Below are positions 26,611 through 35,201 of a stretch of DNA of 64,000 nt, piece after piece. The notes beneath the pieces were generated by a model. It worked only from the letters and a program-made list of their open reading frames with translations, was not told the DNA's origin and did no database searches. Position 1 is the stretch's first letter; each line of letters begins with the position of its first letter. Source of the DNA: Umboniibacter marinipuniceus (lineage in GTDB: Bacteria; Pseudomonadota; Gammaproteobacteria; Pseudomonadales; DSM-25080); NCBI RefSeq assembly GCF_003688415.1, contig NZ_REFJ01000002.1:310001-374000 (forward strand). Reading direction: 5' to 3'. The position numbers were made by a program, and so were the translations under genes.

Positions 26611-27962
26611 ATTTCGATTACGATCTCTTTGTTATTGGAGCAGGAAGCGGGGGCGTACGCTGTGCGCGTATGTCAGCTGGATTCGGGGCTAAAGTTGCAG
26701 TTTGCGAAGATAGATATATGGGCGGCACCTGTGTCAACGTAGGTTGCGTACCCAAAAAATTGTTTGTCTATGGTAGCCAGTTCAAAGAAGAATTCAGTGA
26801 TTCAGCGGCTTATGGTTGGGACGTAGAAGTTAAAGGCTTCGACTGGGCTAAGCTTCGTGACAATAAAACCCACGAAATTGATCGCTTAAATGGCATCTAT
26901 CGGAATATGTTGGGCGGCGCTGGCGTTACGGTAATTGACGGCAGGGGGCGTATTACTGGGCCTAATACCGTAGAAGTTAACGGTGAGCAGTATACGGCTG
27001 AGCGAATCCTCATTGCTACTGGCGGTTGGCCAACGCGCCCAAATATCCCTGGCGCTGAATACATGATTGATTCGAACGAAATCTTCTACCTAGAGAACTT
27101 CCCAAAGCGCTTCGTAGTGCTTGGCGGCGGCTATATTGCTACTGAGTTCGCCGGTATTTTTGCCGGGCTAGGCAGCGACGTTACACAAATTTATCGCGGC
27201 GACGAAATCCTTCGTGGTTTCGACAACGAGATTCGCAGCGAAGTCAGCCAAGAGATTGGCAAGAAGGGTGTTAACTTGGCGCTTAACTGTAATATTGTGG
27301 CGATAACCAAGCAAGGTGATGAACTTAAGGTCGAGCTGACCAATGGCGAAACTATCACCGCCGATGCCGTTTTAACGGCCATTGGACGTCACCCCAATCT
27401 CGAAAATTTAGGCGCACTTGAACACGGTGTCACCCTAAATGAGCGTGGATATATAGCTGTTGATCCAATAACTTTCGAAACGAATGCACCTAATGTTTTC
27501 GCAGTGGGTGATATTATCGGCGGTATGGAGCTAACGCCTGTGGCTCTCGCCGAAGGTATGAGCCTTGCCAATCGTCTTTATAATGACAATGCTTACGAAA
27601 TTGACTATGCCGATATTGCAACGGCTGTTTTCTGTCAGCCAAATATTGGTACGGTTGGCCTAACCGAAGAGCAAGCGCGCGAACGCTTCGCCGAGATCCG
27701 CGTTTATACCAGTAAATTCAGACCGATGAAGTTCACTGTTTCGGGACGCGAAGAGCGTAGCTTTATGAAGCTGATTGTGGATGATGCTACAGACCGTGTA
27801 GTGGGTTGCCATATGGTAGGTCCCGATGCGGGTGAGATAATCCAAGGTCTAGCCGTCGCAATGAAGGCTGGCGCCACGAAAGCTGTGTTCGATGCAACGA
27901 TTGGTATTCACCCAACGGCGGCTGAGGAATTTGTGACCATGCGTCAGCCGACACGCCGTTAG
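26607..27962 (+). CDS. gor: Glutathione-disulfide reductase
   Basis: 451 residues of the pyridine nucleotide-disulfide oxidoreductase family. The FAD motif is GAGSGGVRCARMSAGFG. The redox pair is Cys42/Cys47 in GGTCVNVGCVPKK. The NADPH site GGGYIATEFAGIFAGLG is followed by YRGDEILRGFD, where the two Arg match those that select NADPH in E. coli Gor. The C-terminal active-site block is GIHPTAAEEFVTM. It starts 4 bases inside cysG, linking thiol redox to the siroheme gene. The downstream boundary is a weak hairpin at 28304-28331. Confidence 0.94.
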
Positions 27963-28020
27963 CCGCTCATTACATCTTACCGCTCAGCGAGCATTTGATC
28001 TCATTATCTAATTGTTCGTA

Positions 28021-28253
28021 GGCAGGTTACTCATTACTGAGAGTAGCCTGCCAATCAACAGGCCGTTAGCCGTTGATTTGCCTTGCAGATCATCTAGTAG
28101 TTCATCGAGTAGTTCATCGAGTAGTTCATCGAGTAGTTCATCGAGTAGTTCATCTAGTAGCTTATCTAGTAGCTTATCTAGTAGCTTATCTAGTAGCTCA
28201 TGTCATCAATATTTGGCTGTAGGCATGCCGCTCAAGACTGAGAGTATGCTGCC
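28021..28253. repeat. 12-bp minisatellite between two related 32-bp inverted-repeat elements
   Basis: Nine 12-bp units run from 28091 to 28198: first CATCKAGTAGTT units (five), then YATCTAGTAGCT units (four), so two sub-families expanded separately. On either side is a 32-bp element of identical length: 28021-28052 (GGCAGGTTACTC...GAGTAGCCTGCC, a 12-bp stem with one G-T pair and an 8-base loop) and 28222-28253 (related sequence, sharing ACTGAGAGTA in the centre, stem partly decayed). The whole lies in the 455-base gap between gor and the minus-strand GVGE protein. One frame reads through as poly-Ser, but I do not consider it coding. Confidence 0.85.
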
Positions 28254-28303
28254 TATATATTACTGCGCATAATGTATATTATGTTAAATTGATGATCTTT
28301 TAA

Positions 28304-28331
28304 AAAGGAGCTGTGTGTAAACAGCCCCTTT
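28304..28331 (+). terminator. Weak hairpin downstream of gor
   Basis: AAAGGAGCTGT (28304-28314) pairs with ACAGCCCCTTT (28321-28331), with one mismatch and a 6-base loop. It lacks a proper T tract. It may serve as the end of the ftsK-to-gor transcript. Confidence 0.35.
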
Positions 28332-28416
28332 CGCTGTGCGCAGTCTTGCTATCTATAGCCTACTCACACTATTTCATGGTTAAGACGCTACAGGATAACT
28401 ATAGCGCCGTGGCGAC

Positions 28417-29049
28417 TTAGTTACGTGCTTCGCGAATGTTAATTTCGCCTACGCCAAGCTCTACTTCCAAGCGCGCGCTGCCATCGCCTCTCCAGGTGAT
28501 GCTCTCATTAACGAACCAACGCTCACTTTCTGTTACGCGGCCATCATCTAAGCGAAGATCGACTTCGCCAACACCTACGTCCGCATCAATGCGACTAAAG
28601 TTAGCACTATCAACTCGGACGGTAACTTCACCAACACCCACGGTACCTCGAAAGTGATCGCCGGCTGTGGCCTGGAGTTCACCAACGCCCATTTCAACCT
28701 TCGTTTTAAGGCTTCGTGGCGCTACAATCGTAAAATCGGCCACACAGTCTTGGTGATCAACTGAAAGCTCAAGTACATCGCCGCGCAGTTTCGCCTCAAC
28801 CTTTGGATCATTCTCCGTGTCGCCAGTGCAATCATCTCCTTCGATCAGCGCATTAATTGAGAGTGAGTTGTCCTCGCTGATCGAGAAATCAAGTTTGCCT
28901 ACATCAACTTGCAGCTGTAGTTCCTGTACATCCACAGTTGTTAAATCAAACGTTGAGCTAAACTCAAATTCTTGATTCGCATGAGTGAATGACGCACCCA
29001 TGGTGAGAGCGGTAACAATTACTGCCTTTAGTGTTGTGGTTCCCTTCAT
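28417..29049 (-). CDS. Secreted DUF4097-like protein with GVGE repeats
   Basis: 210 residues with a signal peptide (about 1-24, cleavage near THANQE), so periplasmic or surface-exposed. The mature part resembles the beta-solenoid 'putative adhesin' (DUF4097) fold. Four rungs carry the motif GVGE (MGVGELQA, VGVGEVTV, VGVGEVDLR, LGVGEINIR), and an earlier one reads VDVGKLDFS. A Cys pair (DDCTGD and HQDCVAD) could form a disulfide. SD GAGGG precedes the ATG. No neighbour fixes its role; it ends 136 bases before the YcjF-like gene start region on the same strand. Function unknown. Confidence 0.65.
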   Translation of the reverse strand: MKGTTTLKAVIVTALTMGASFTHANQEFEFSSTFDLTTVDVQELQLQVDVGKLDFSISEDNSLSINALIEGDDCTGDTENDPKVEAKLRGDVLELSVDHQDCVADFTIVAPRSLKTKVEMGVGELQATAGDHFRGTVGVGEVTVRVDSANFSRIDADVGVGEVDLRLDDGRVTESERWFVNESITWRGDGSARLEVELGVGEINIREARN

Positions 29050-29184
29050 ACTGATTTCCCTCTAAGTTTGTAATCAATTATATTTTTCTAGTGACAATGC
29101 CACGCTTTAGCGATTGCAGTGATGCGTTAACACTTCAGCGCGACACGATTCCCAAACCTACTGACGCGATATGTACTCCTATTA

Positions 29185-30288
29185 TTAGGACCCTTTTGCG
29201 CTAGCCTCTTTTACTTTGTTTGCGGCTAGTTTTGTTACTCCCATAGCCTGGAGCTCTTCGTTAGTTGAGCGTTGAGTGACGGCACGTACAATATCTTTAA
29301 GTTGTGGCGCGTTATCATGGAACGGAACGGGCCTTACTCCACGTAATGCCTCAAGTCCAAGCCGCGACATTAAGACGCCTGCGGCGATGCCTTGACCAAC
29401 ACGGCCGAGTAGCTGAGAGCCCATCCCAAGGCCAAGTTCAGGTAGTAGTGACTGAAGCCCTATTTCGGTAGCGCCCATTGAAAAGGTATTTCTCAGCATC
29501 TTTTGGGCGAGTTGATAACGTACTCGCCCGTTCGGTTTTAGACCATAAATCTTCGCAATACCATCAACTAGACGCAGTGAATGCCAAAATACTAGTATCA
29601 TATCGAGGGTAGCGAAAGGACTAATGCCAATGGCTAAGGCTGACTTTTTAGCAGTGTCGGCTATCAGTTTCTGAGCGCGTTGATCCTGGTCTTTCGCGAG
29701 CGCTTTATCAACCGCAAGAACGAACTCGCGGCTATCACTATAGTCACCCGCTTCGGTAGCTACCTTTGATAGCATTCGCTGCATATCTGGATTATTGAAA
29801 TGACGCCCGGCGGCACGCTGCCAAGAATTTCTCAACTTGACTGAACGTTGAACTAAGGCTTTCTCCGCTTCGATACGCAAGGCCTCGTAATTCGCGAGTT
29901 GCTTTCCCGCTTGGCGCCAGCGCCAAATACGAAATCCCGCTGCGCCAGTTAACGCTGCTAACAACGCTGTTATGGTTACACCGAAGGCACTATTGACCTC
30001 CCAAGCGAAATCGAGCAGCCGGTAGCCTTCAATTAGGACAATGGTGGCAATACCTACTGAAAACCATCGCCCCCAGAAAACGGCACGTTCCGCGATACCA
30101 GGCTGTTTGTCCGCTGATTTTGGTTCTTCACTAGCCGTTGTTGTCGGCCATTGGTCACGTTCCTTGCCCTGTGCTGACTCCGTTCCATCGAGACTACTTT
30201 CTACTATGCTACCGGTGCGACCCACGTTCTCAACGGAATCATCAGTCTCGGAGAACTCGATATGCCCCGCTCTTGGTTCATTATTCAT
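29185..30288 (-). CDS. ycjF: YcjF-family inner-membrane protein (TIGR01620/DUF697)
   Basis: 367 residues. The first ~80 residues are polar and acidic (probably disordered and cytosolic). Two membrane segments follow (about 70-92 RWFSVGIATIVLIEGYRLLDF and 98-118). The conserved C-terminal region is DYSDSREFVLAVDKALAKD, ISPFATLDMILVFWHSLRLV and FSMGATEIGLQSLLPELG. In E. coli ycjF follows ycjX at the end of the psp operon. Here the two overlap by 4 bases (ATGA), but no psp genes are nearby. Biochemical function is not established. Confidence 0.82.
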   Translation of the reverse strand: MNNEPRAGHIEFSETDDSVENVGRTGSIVESSLDGTESAQGKERDQWPTTTASEEPKSADKQPGIAERAVFWGRWFSVGIATIVLIEGYRLLDFAWEVNSAFGVTITALLAALTGAAGFRIWRWRQAGKQLANYEALRIEAEKALVQRSVKLRNSWQRAAGRHFNNPDMQRMLSKVATEAGDYSDSREFVLAVDKALAKDQDQRAQKLIADTAKKSALAIGISPFATLDMILVFWHSLRLVDGIAKIYGLKPNGRVRYQLAQKMLRNTFSMGATEIGLQSLLPELGLGMGSQLLGRVGQGIAAGVLMSRLGLEALRGVRPVPFHDNAPQLKDIVRAVTQRSTNEELQAMGVTKLAANKVKEASAKGS

Positions 30289-31724
30289 CGTAACCAGTCT
30301 CCCAAAATTTGTTCAATGGCCGTATCCATTCTTAGATGTTCTGGCACACCGTGCTTAACTCTGGGCTGTAGCGACGGTAAGGCGTACTGCTTAAAGCTTT
30401 CATAGTTAAGGGATTCCGCACCAATTAATGTGGGGTTTTGGAAGCGAACCGATTTGCCTTCACTTGTTTTTGCGCTTAAGAACTCGCCGCGATCGTCCAT
30501 TGAGTATCGTGTTGCACGCATCGCTGCAACGGCTTCAACGTGAACACTGGCGCCTTGCGTCTTGGTGTATCGTATAGCGTCCTGAGCAACCTGTTGCACC
30601 ACCTTGCGCATTTCTTCATGATCCTCAGGCAGCACCAGGTCGGCTTTGGTTGCATAGATCATAATCTTGTCAACATGTGGACTTAGCCAGTTCATCAGTG
30701 AGTGTGTTTCGGTGAACATCACTTGACCCATAATGAGAGCCAAGGCCTCGGAGACCTCCTCCTTGCGTTGCTTTCCATGGTGCAGTACCGATTGCACATC
30801 AACCAAAAGCACTTGTCGGTCGAGTCCTTTGATGTGGTTCTCGTAAAACGGCTTTACCGAGCCATTAACATAGTTCATATAGCGCTCTTCCATAAGGGAG
30901 AAGAGTGCCCTGCTCCGTTCGCCCTCCTCAACCGTAAAGAGCGGTATGGGAAAGCAGTCAACGTTATCATTGGGCACAGTTACCTGCCCAGGTGTGTAGA
31001 GTGTTCCGCCAGACTCGGAGCGTTTAGATTGAAGGTAGTGTTTATAGTTCTCAAAGGTATTCTTAAGTAGCTGTTCATCAAAGCGGGCAGAAACAGGCTC
31101 TGAAGAAGCTGATTCAAGATCTACTCCCTCATTCACTAACTGAAGGGGGGCAAGTATCTCTTTGATCTCGCCCTGCTCGTACTCGTTCCAGATTTTGCTT
31201 TGCCAACTATTCCATTCTTCGAAGTTCATTTCGAGTAGAGCGGTATCCACCAACCACTCACCCGGGAAATCGGTAATCTCGACAATCAAGGACTTCCGCT
31301 TACCTTTTCGACTCACATAGTTGATACGCACGTCGATGGCGCTCGGGCGCTCAGTTGACGGCGGAAATGATGGCGTCTCAGCAACCAATTGGGAATGATG
31401 CTTGCTGAAAGCAAATAACCCCAGCTCCTCGCGATGTTTCGCTGGCGGTAACAATTCCACCGCGCGAAGACGCCCTTCTACGTGGGCAGAAAGTGAGGTT
31501 AATGTAGCCTCATCAAAGCAGCGTAACTGGGCAATTAAGCTAGTAATGAACGTTGACTTGCCCGAGCCAGAAAGTCCAGCAACGCCAATTTTGAGGCGTT
31601 CTTGGCGTAGTCTTTCCCAGTGATGGGTTGACACACTCACACCTTGGTCCACAAGTTCATCCAGCGTTGATCCCGCTTTACTGAGCTTTCTTCGTAGTGA
31701 TTTAGTAGATAGTTTCATAGTCAT
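30285..31724 (-). CDS. ycjX: YcjX-family P-loop NTPase (DUF463)
   Basis: About 479 residues. Walker A is GLSGSGKSTFITSLI, Walker B is in VEITDFPGEWLVD, and a GTPase-like TKAD motif lies in IYATKADLVLPEDHEE. Family blocks KPFYENHIKGLDRQVLLVDV and the C-terminal ESFKQYALPSLQPR match E. coli YcjX, a dynamin-like GTP-binding protein linked to the phage-shock response. The frame is open to a GTG at 31742; ATG 31724 and ATG 31718 are both reasonable and none has a good SD, so the start is uncertain. Paired with ycjF. Confidence 0.85.
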   Translation of the reverse strand: MTMKLSTKSLRRKLSKAGSTLDELVDQGVSVSTHHWERLRQERLKIGVAGLSGSGKSTFITSLIAQLRCFDEATLTSLSAHVEGRLRAVELLPPAKHREELGLFAFSKHHSQLVAETPSFPPSTERPSAIDVRINYVSRKGKRKSLIVEITDFPGEWLVDTALLEMNFEEWNSWQSKIWNEYEQGEIKEILAPLQLVNEGVDLESASSEPVSARFDEQLLKNTFENYKHYLQSKRSESGGTLYTPGQVTVPNDNVDCFPIPLFTVEEGERSRALFSLMEERYMNYVNGSVKPFYENHIKGLDRQVLLVDVQSVLHHGKQRKEEVSEALALIMGQVMFTETHSLMNWLSPHVDKIMIYATKADLVLPEDHEEMRKVVQQVAQDAIRYTKTQGASVHVEAVAAMRATRYSMDDRGEFLSAKTSEGKSVRFQNPTLIGAESLNYESFKQYALPSLQPRVKHGVPEHLRMDTAIEQILGDWLR

Positions 31725-31742
31725 ATACTTAATTGACGTCAC

Positions 31743-32009
31743 TGCCGCGGTTTTGGATGCAGCACTAGAAATTTAGTTTCATTATTTTGTATTCATAACG
31801 ATAGCTTTCAAGACGACTTCAAGCAACGGACTTTGAGGGTTGGTGTGGAATACATGCAGCTAGCAGGCCTGAGTAGACATCGTTGAACGAAATAAGCGAT
31901 TGGGTATGCCCCCCTTAGTGTTGCAGGATAAGCTGAGGAGAATGCGGGGCGAAATTTTACGGCGGGTTTTATTAGGGTAGGCCTCAGTTCGCCCCACCCT
32001 ACTTGATTA
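31743..32009. other. Intergenic region between sbtB and ycjX
   Basis: About 270 bases. TAGGGT (31973-31978) can pair with ACCCTA (31996-32001) just after the sbtB stop, but no T run follows in either direction. It presumably holds the ycjX promoter. I see no other structure. Confidence 0.3.
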
Positions 32010-32312
32010 CTAGAATTTTTCGGGACGCAGCACGAACACTTCGTGACTGTAGGTGATCATCGCGAAATTGTCATAGTACCGCTCCTGTAGGAGATTCATC
32101 AGTTCTCGTGCGATGAGCTCACTACAAATAACTTCGATACGAATGTTGCTTTCAACATCCCAGTCACCACTGCGGAGCCCGCGGGCACCCTTACCTCGTG
32201 CATCGGTGATGGTATAACCATGAACACCAAAGTCATCAAGTTCTTTTGAGAGCTTATTTTCTAGTGATGCTTCAGTCACAATGGTAATTAACGTTTTATT
32301 ATTAGCTTGCAT
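32010..32312 (-). CDS. sbtB: PII-like signalling protein, SbtB type
   Basis: 100 residues. The ferredoxin-like PII fold is seen in LITIVTEASLENKLSKELDD, YTITDARGKGARG (T-loop base), DVESNIRIEVICSE and YYDNFAMITYSHEVFVL. Cyanobacterial SbtB binds AMP/cAMP and plugs the bicarbonate transporter SbtA. This protein stops at RPEKF and lacks the C-terminal Cys-containing R-loop (CGPxGC) of many cyanobacterial SbtBs. ATG 32312 has GGAG 6 bases upstream; a TTG four codons earlier would overlap sbtA but has no SD. It directly follows sbtA. Confidence 0.85.
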   Translation of the reverse strand: MQANNKTLITIVTEASLENKLSKELDDFGVHGYTITDARGKGARGLRSGDWDVESNIRIEVICSELIARELMNLLQERYYDNFAMITYSHEVFVLRPEKF

Positions 32313-32313
32313 G

Positions 32314-33258
32314 TTAGGCTCCAAAGTATTGGTGTGCGATCACGGCTAGTTCATAGTACAACGAGATGCCAATGAGTACATTGAACGGGAACGTAATGCC
32401 AAGGGAGGCGGTTAATGATAGCGTTGGATTCGCTTCAGGCAGTGATAAGCGCATAGCAGCAGGTACGGCAATATAGGATGCGCTGGCTGCGAGAATAGCG
32501 ATCATTGCGGTACCGCCAATAGATAGCTCCAACAGTAGCCCTACCCCGATACCGATAACCGCCGAGACTAGAGGCATGGTTATACCAAAAATCAGCAAGA
32601 AGAAGCCATATTGACGAAGCGCACCAAGCTTCGAGGCCGCGATAATTCCCATTTCCAGTAGGAATAACGCGAGTATTCCCTTAAAGAGGTCGAAGAAAAG
32701 CGGTTTGATCGAACCTAGCGCCTCTTCACCCGCTATCCAGCCGATGAATAATCCACCCAGTAGCAGCAAGATGCCTTTCCCCGTGAATATTTCGTGGGCC
32801 ACTTCGCCCCACTGCGTCTGTTTCGACAACCCCTTAGCCAAAACAATACCAACAATAATGGCGGGAATTTCCAGAATCACTAGCAATAGGGCCATGTACT
32901 CTTCAAAGTAAATGTTGTTAGTCCCCATAAAGGCGATGGCTACCGCAAAAGTACCCACACTGACTGAGCCGTAGTGTGCGGCGATAGAAGCTGCGTCAGC
33001 TCTACTAAATTTCCCCAGTAGTTTAAGCACGGGAAAGGCCAAGAGGGGAATGAGTACACCCATCAAGAAGACCGCCACAATTTGCGGAAGCAGTGATAGA
33101 AAGGGTTGTTTTGCGAGTTCTATACCACCCTTTAACCCTATGGTAATAAGTAATAACGTACTGACGAAGTCGTAAATCTGAGACGGTAGTCTTAACTCAG
33201 CTTTCATCAACCCTGCTAGCACACCAAAGATAAAGAAAAGAATGATCGGTTCGGCCAT
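32314..33258 (-). CDS. sbtA: Sodium-dependent bicarbonate transporter, SbtA family
   Basis: 314 residues with about ten membrane helices, in two inverted halves. Family-typical segments are LITIGLKGGIELAK (helix 2), AAHYGSVSVGTFAVAIAFM (first substrate motif) and ILAASASYIAVPAAMRLSLP (second motif). SbtA imports bicarbonate with Na+ in cyanobacteria. The loop between the halves is short. The partner sbtB follows immediately. There is no carboxysome, RuBisCO or carbonic anhydrase gene in the window, so the likely use is feeding carboxylases or pH control. That use is inference. Confidence 0.85.
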   Translation of the reverse strand: MAEPIILFFIFGVLAGLMKAELRLPSQIYDFVSTLLLITIGLKGGIELAKQPFLSLLPQIVAVFLMGVLIPLLAFPVLKLLGKFSRADAASIAAHYGSVSVGTFAVAIAFMGTNNIYFEEYMALLLVILEIPAIIVGIVLAKGLSKQTQWGEVAHEIFTGKGILLLLGGLFIGWIAGEEALGSIKPLFFDLFKGILALFLLEMGIIAASKLGALRQYGFFLLIFGITMPLVSAVIGIGVGLLLELSIGGTAMIAILAASASYIAVPAAMRLSLPEANPTLSLTASLGITFPFNVLIGISLYYELAVIAHQYFGA

Positions 33259-33512
33259 AGATACGCCTGCTCCTAGTTGAAAGTTTTGCTACTAGCTAAT
33301 TGGTGATTATCAATGGATTTCGTAGCGCTGTCATAGTAGAGATTACTTGCGAACTATCAACTGGGATAACAACGTAATTGACTGATAAGTCATAGTAGCT
33401 TATTGGGCTTAGTTATTCGGAGGGAAAAAATAGCGTCTTATCTCAAGTTAGGGTGACTGATCTACCCCCTAATCACCTTCTTCGCAATGCTTTTACTGCG
33501 TTACTTAAAAGA
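33259..33512. other. Intergenic region upstream of sbtA
   Basis: With the terminator that follows it, this makes a 317-base gap between sbtA and purK. It must contain the sbtA promoter. It is AT-rich with several short direct and inverted matches, none long enough to claim. I see no gene here. Confidence 0.3.
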
Positions 33513-33547
33513 GAGCTACCTTGTTAACGCGTAGCGTTGGGTAGCTC
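33513..33547 (-). terminator. Probable terminator of purEK
   Basis: GAGCTACC (33513-33520) pairs with GGTAGCTC (33540-33547). Inside it AACGC and GCGTT make a second 5-bp stem with a 3-base loop. On the minus strand the hairpin is followed by TCTTTT. It lies about 30 bases beyond the purK stop. Confidence 0.6.
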
Positions 33548-33575
33548 AATTTCGTGGATAGCACTTTAATACAGC

Positions 33576-34694
33576 TTAGTTGCGGAGTTTCTGCGCTAAC
33601 TTAGTCTCACCCACTATCAAAAGTAACTCGGCAACGTCATTCTTGAAGTCCGCTACGGTTTGATCAGAGGCTCTTACCAGCGTTACGTGGCCGACTTTGC
33701 GATTGGCTCTATCCGACTTCCCATAGGCGTGCAGTGCAGCTTCGGGAACAGCCTGCATGAGTTCGGCTTCAGGTACTGAACCAATAAGGTTTACCATAGC
33801 GACATCTGAATTGACCGCAGTGGAACCGAGTTTCTTATCGGCAATAGCTAACAGATGATTCTTGAACTGCGAGGTTTCCGCCCCTTCAATAGTCCAGTGA
33901 CCAGTGTTATGTACACGTGGGGCAAATTCGTTAGCAAGTAGTTCATCGCCCACTTGGAATAGCTCCAGCGCGATAACGCCAACGTAGTCCAACTCTTCCA
34001 TTAGACGGGTGACCATCGCTTCAGCTTTCGCTTGCATTGGGTCATCCTGTAGCGCAACAGAAAGCCGTAATATTCCTTCCCGGTGGCTATTCTCACTTAT
34101 AGGGTAGTAGGCAATTTCACCGCTAACTGAACGCGCGGCAATAACCGAGATTTCACGATCAAAAGGAACCATGGCCTCTAGGATGCACGCTACCTTGCCA
34201 ACGCTTTCCCAAGCAGTGCCTAAATCTTCTTCGGCTCGGATAACCGCTTGACCCTTTCCATCGTAACCTTCGGAACGCGTTTTTAGGATACATGGGCGCG
34301 CCAATTGCTTAAACGCTTCGCTCAGCTCCTCAAAGCTAGAAACAGCCCGAAAGTCAGCGGTGCCTACATTCTGTGAATTGAAAAGTGTCTTTTCCAACAA
34401 ACGATCGCTTGATACGGCGAGTGCTGAGGAAGATGGATGTACGGGTACCTGTGCTTCGATATTCTTCACAGCTTCGCCGGACACATTCTCAAACTCGTAA
34501 GTGACAACGTCCGCCCAGCTTGCAAGTTTATTTTGCGCCTCTAGGTCATCGTAACTGGCAACAATCAAGTCGCCGTAGGGCGCTGAGCATGAGCCAGCAT
34601 CATCACTAAGGAAACTAAAGCTGCTCTGATCTTCGCGACCCGCAATTGCCATCATTTGCGCTAGCTGTCCAGCGCCTAAGATTCCAAATTTCAT
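33576..34694 (-). CDS. purK: 5-(carboxyamino)imidazole ribonucleotide synthase (PurK)
   Basis: 372 residues, ATP-grasp. It makes N5-CAIR from AIR, ATP and bicarbonate in purine synthesis. Key blocks: FGILGAGQLAQMMAIAGRE (N-terminal), RPCILKTRSEGYDGKGQAVI (ATP-grasp), EAMVPFDREISVIAARSVSG, ANEFAPRVHNTGHWTIEGA, and VGHVTLV near the end. It lies 3 bases after purE. Bicarbonate is a substrate here, and the bicarbonate transporter genes lie next door on the same strand. This is suggestive only. Confidence 0.97.
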   Translation of the reverse strand: MKFGILGAGQLAQMMAIAGREDQSSFSFLSDDAGSCSAPYGDLIVASYDDLEAQNKLASWADVVTYEFENVSGEAVKNIEAQVPVHPSSSALAVSSDRLLEKTLFNSQNVGTADFRAVSSFEELSEAFKQLARPCILKTRSEGYDGKGQAVIRAEEDLGTAWESVGKVACILEAMVPFDREISVIAARSVSGEIAYYPISENSHREGILRLSVALQDDPMQAKAEAMVTRLMEELDYVGVIALELFQVGDELLANEFAPRVHNTGHWTIEGAETSQFKNHLLAIADKKLGSTAVNSDVAMVNLIGSVPEAELMQAVPEAALHAYGKSDRANRKVGHVTLVRASDQTVADFKNDVAELLLIVGETKLAQKLRN

Positions 34695-34697
34695 AGT

Positions 34698-35201
34698 TTA
34701 AGCTTCTCGAGGATCTGGATTACTCATTACGGTGTCCGTTTGATGAGCTCGGAATTCATTTAATGCAGTTTTAAATTCTGGATACTTATTGCCAAGAATA
34801 CTTGCTGCTAGAAGGCCTGCGTTCGTGGAACCCGCTTTACCTATTGCCAACGTAGCAACGGGGATGCCACCTGGCATTTGCACGATTGATAGCAGCGAGT
34901 CCATACCGTTTAACGCTTTTGACTGAACTGGAATTCCGAGTACTGGAAGTGAAGTCTTTGCAGCAACCATGCCCGGTAAGTGAGCCGCCCCACCCGCGCC
35001 AGCGATGATGACTTCAATGCCTCGTGATTCTGCCTGTTCAGCGTAACTGAACAACTTGTCAGGCGTGCGATGAGCCGATACCACTTCAACTTCATGTGGG
35101 ATACCAAATTGCTCTAGGATGGCCACCCCGTGACTCATTGTTTCCCAATCAGACTTCGATCCCATAATGACACCAACGAGCGGCGTGTTAGATGTGCTCA
35201 C
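34698..35201 (-). CDS. purE: N5-carboxyaminoimidazole ribonucleotide mutase (PurE)
   Basis: 167 residues, class I PurE. It moves the carboxyl of N5-CAIR to C4 to give [17 protein letters not shown] binds phosphate, [16 protein letters not shown] carries the catalytic His, and [16 protein letters not shown] and [17 protein letters not shown] are family blocks. The GTG start has GGAG 8 bases upstream. It forms a purE-purK operon. I looked for a PurR-type operator upstream and did not see one. Confidence 0.97.
   Translation of the reverse strand: MSTSNTPLVGVIMGSKSDWETMSHGVAILEQFGIPHEVEVVSAHRTPDKLFSYAEQAESRGIEVIIAGAGGAAHLPGMVAAKTSLPVLGIPVQSKALNGMDSLLSIVQMPGGIPVATLAIGKAGSTNAGLLAASILGNKYPEFKTALNEFRAHQTDTVMSNPDPREA

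Noticed and set aside
28012-28272. 86-codon plus-strand frame that is almost all serine
   Set aside because: It is the 12-bp minisatellite read in its one open frame. It has no ribosome binding site and no non-repeat core, so it is not a gene.
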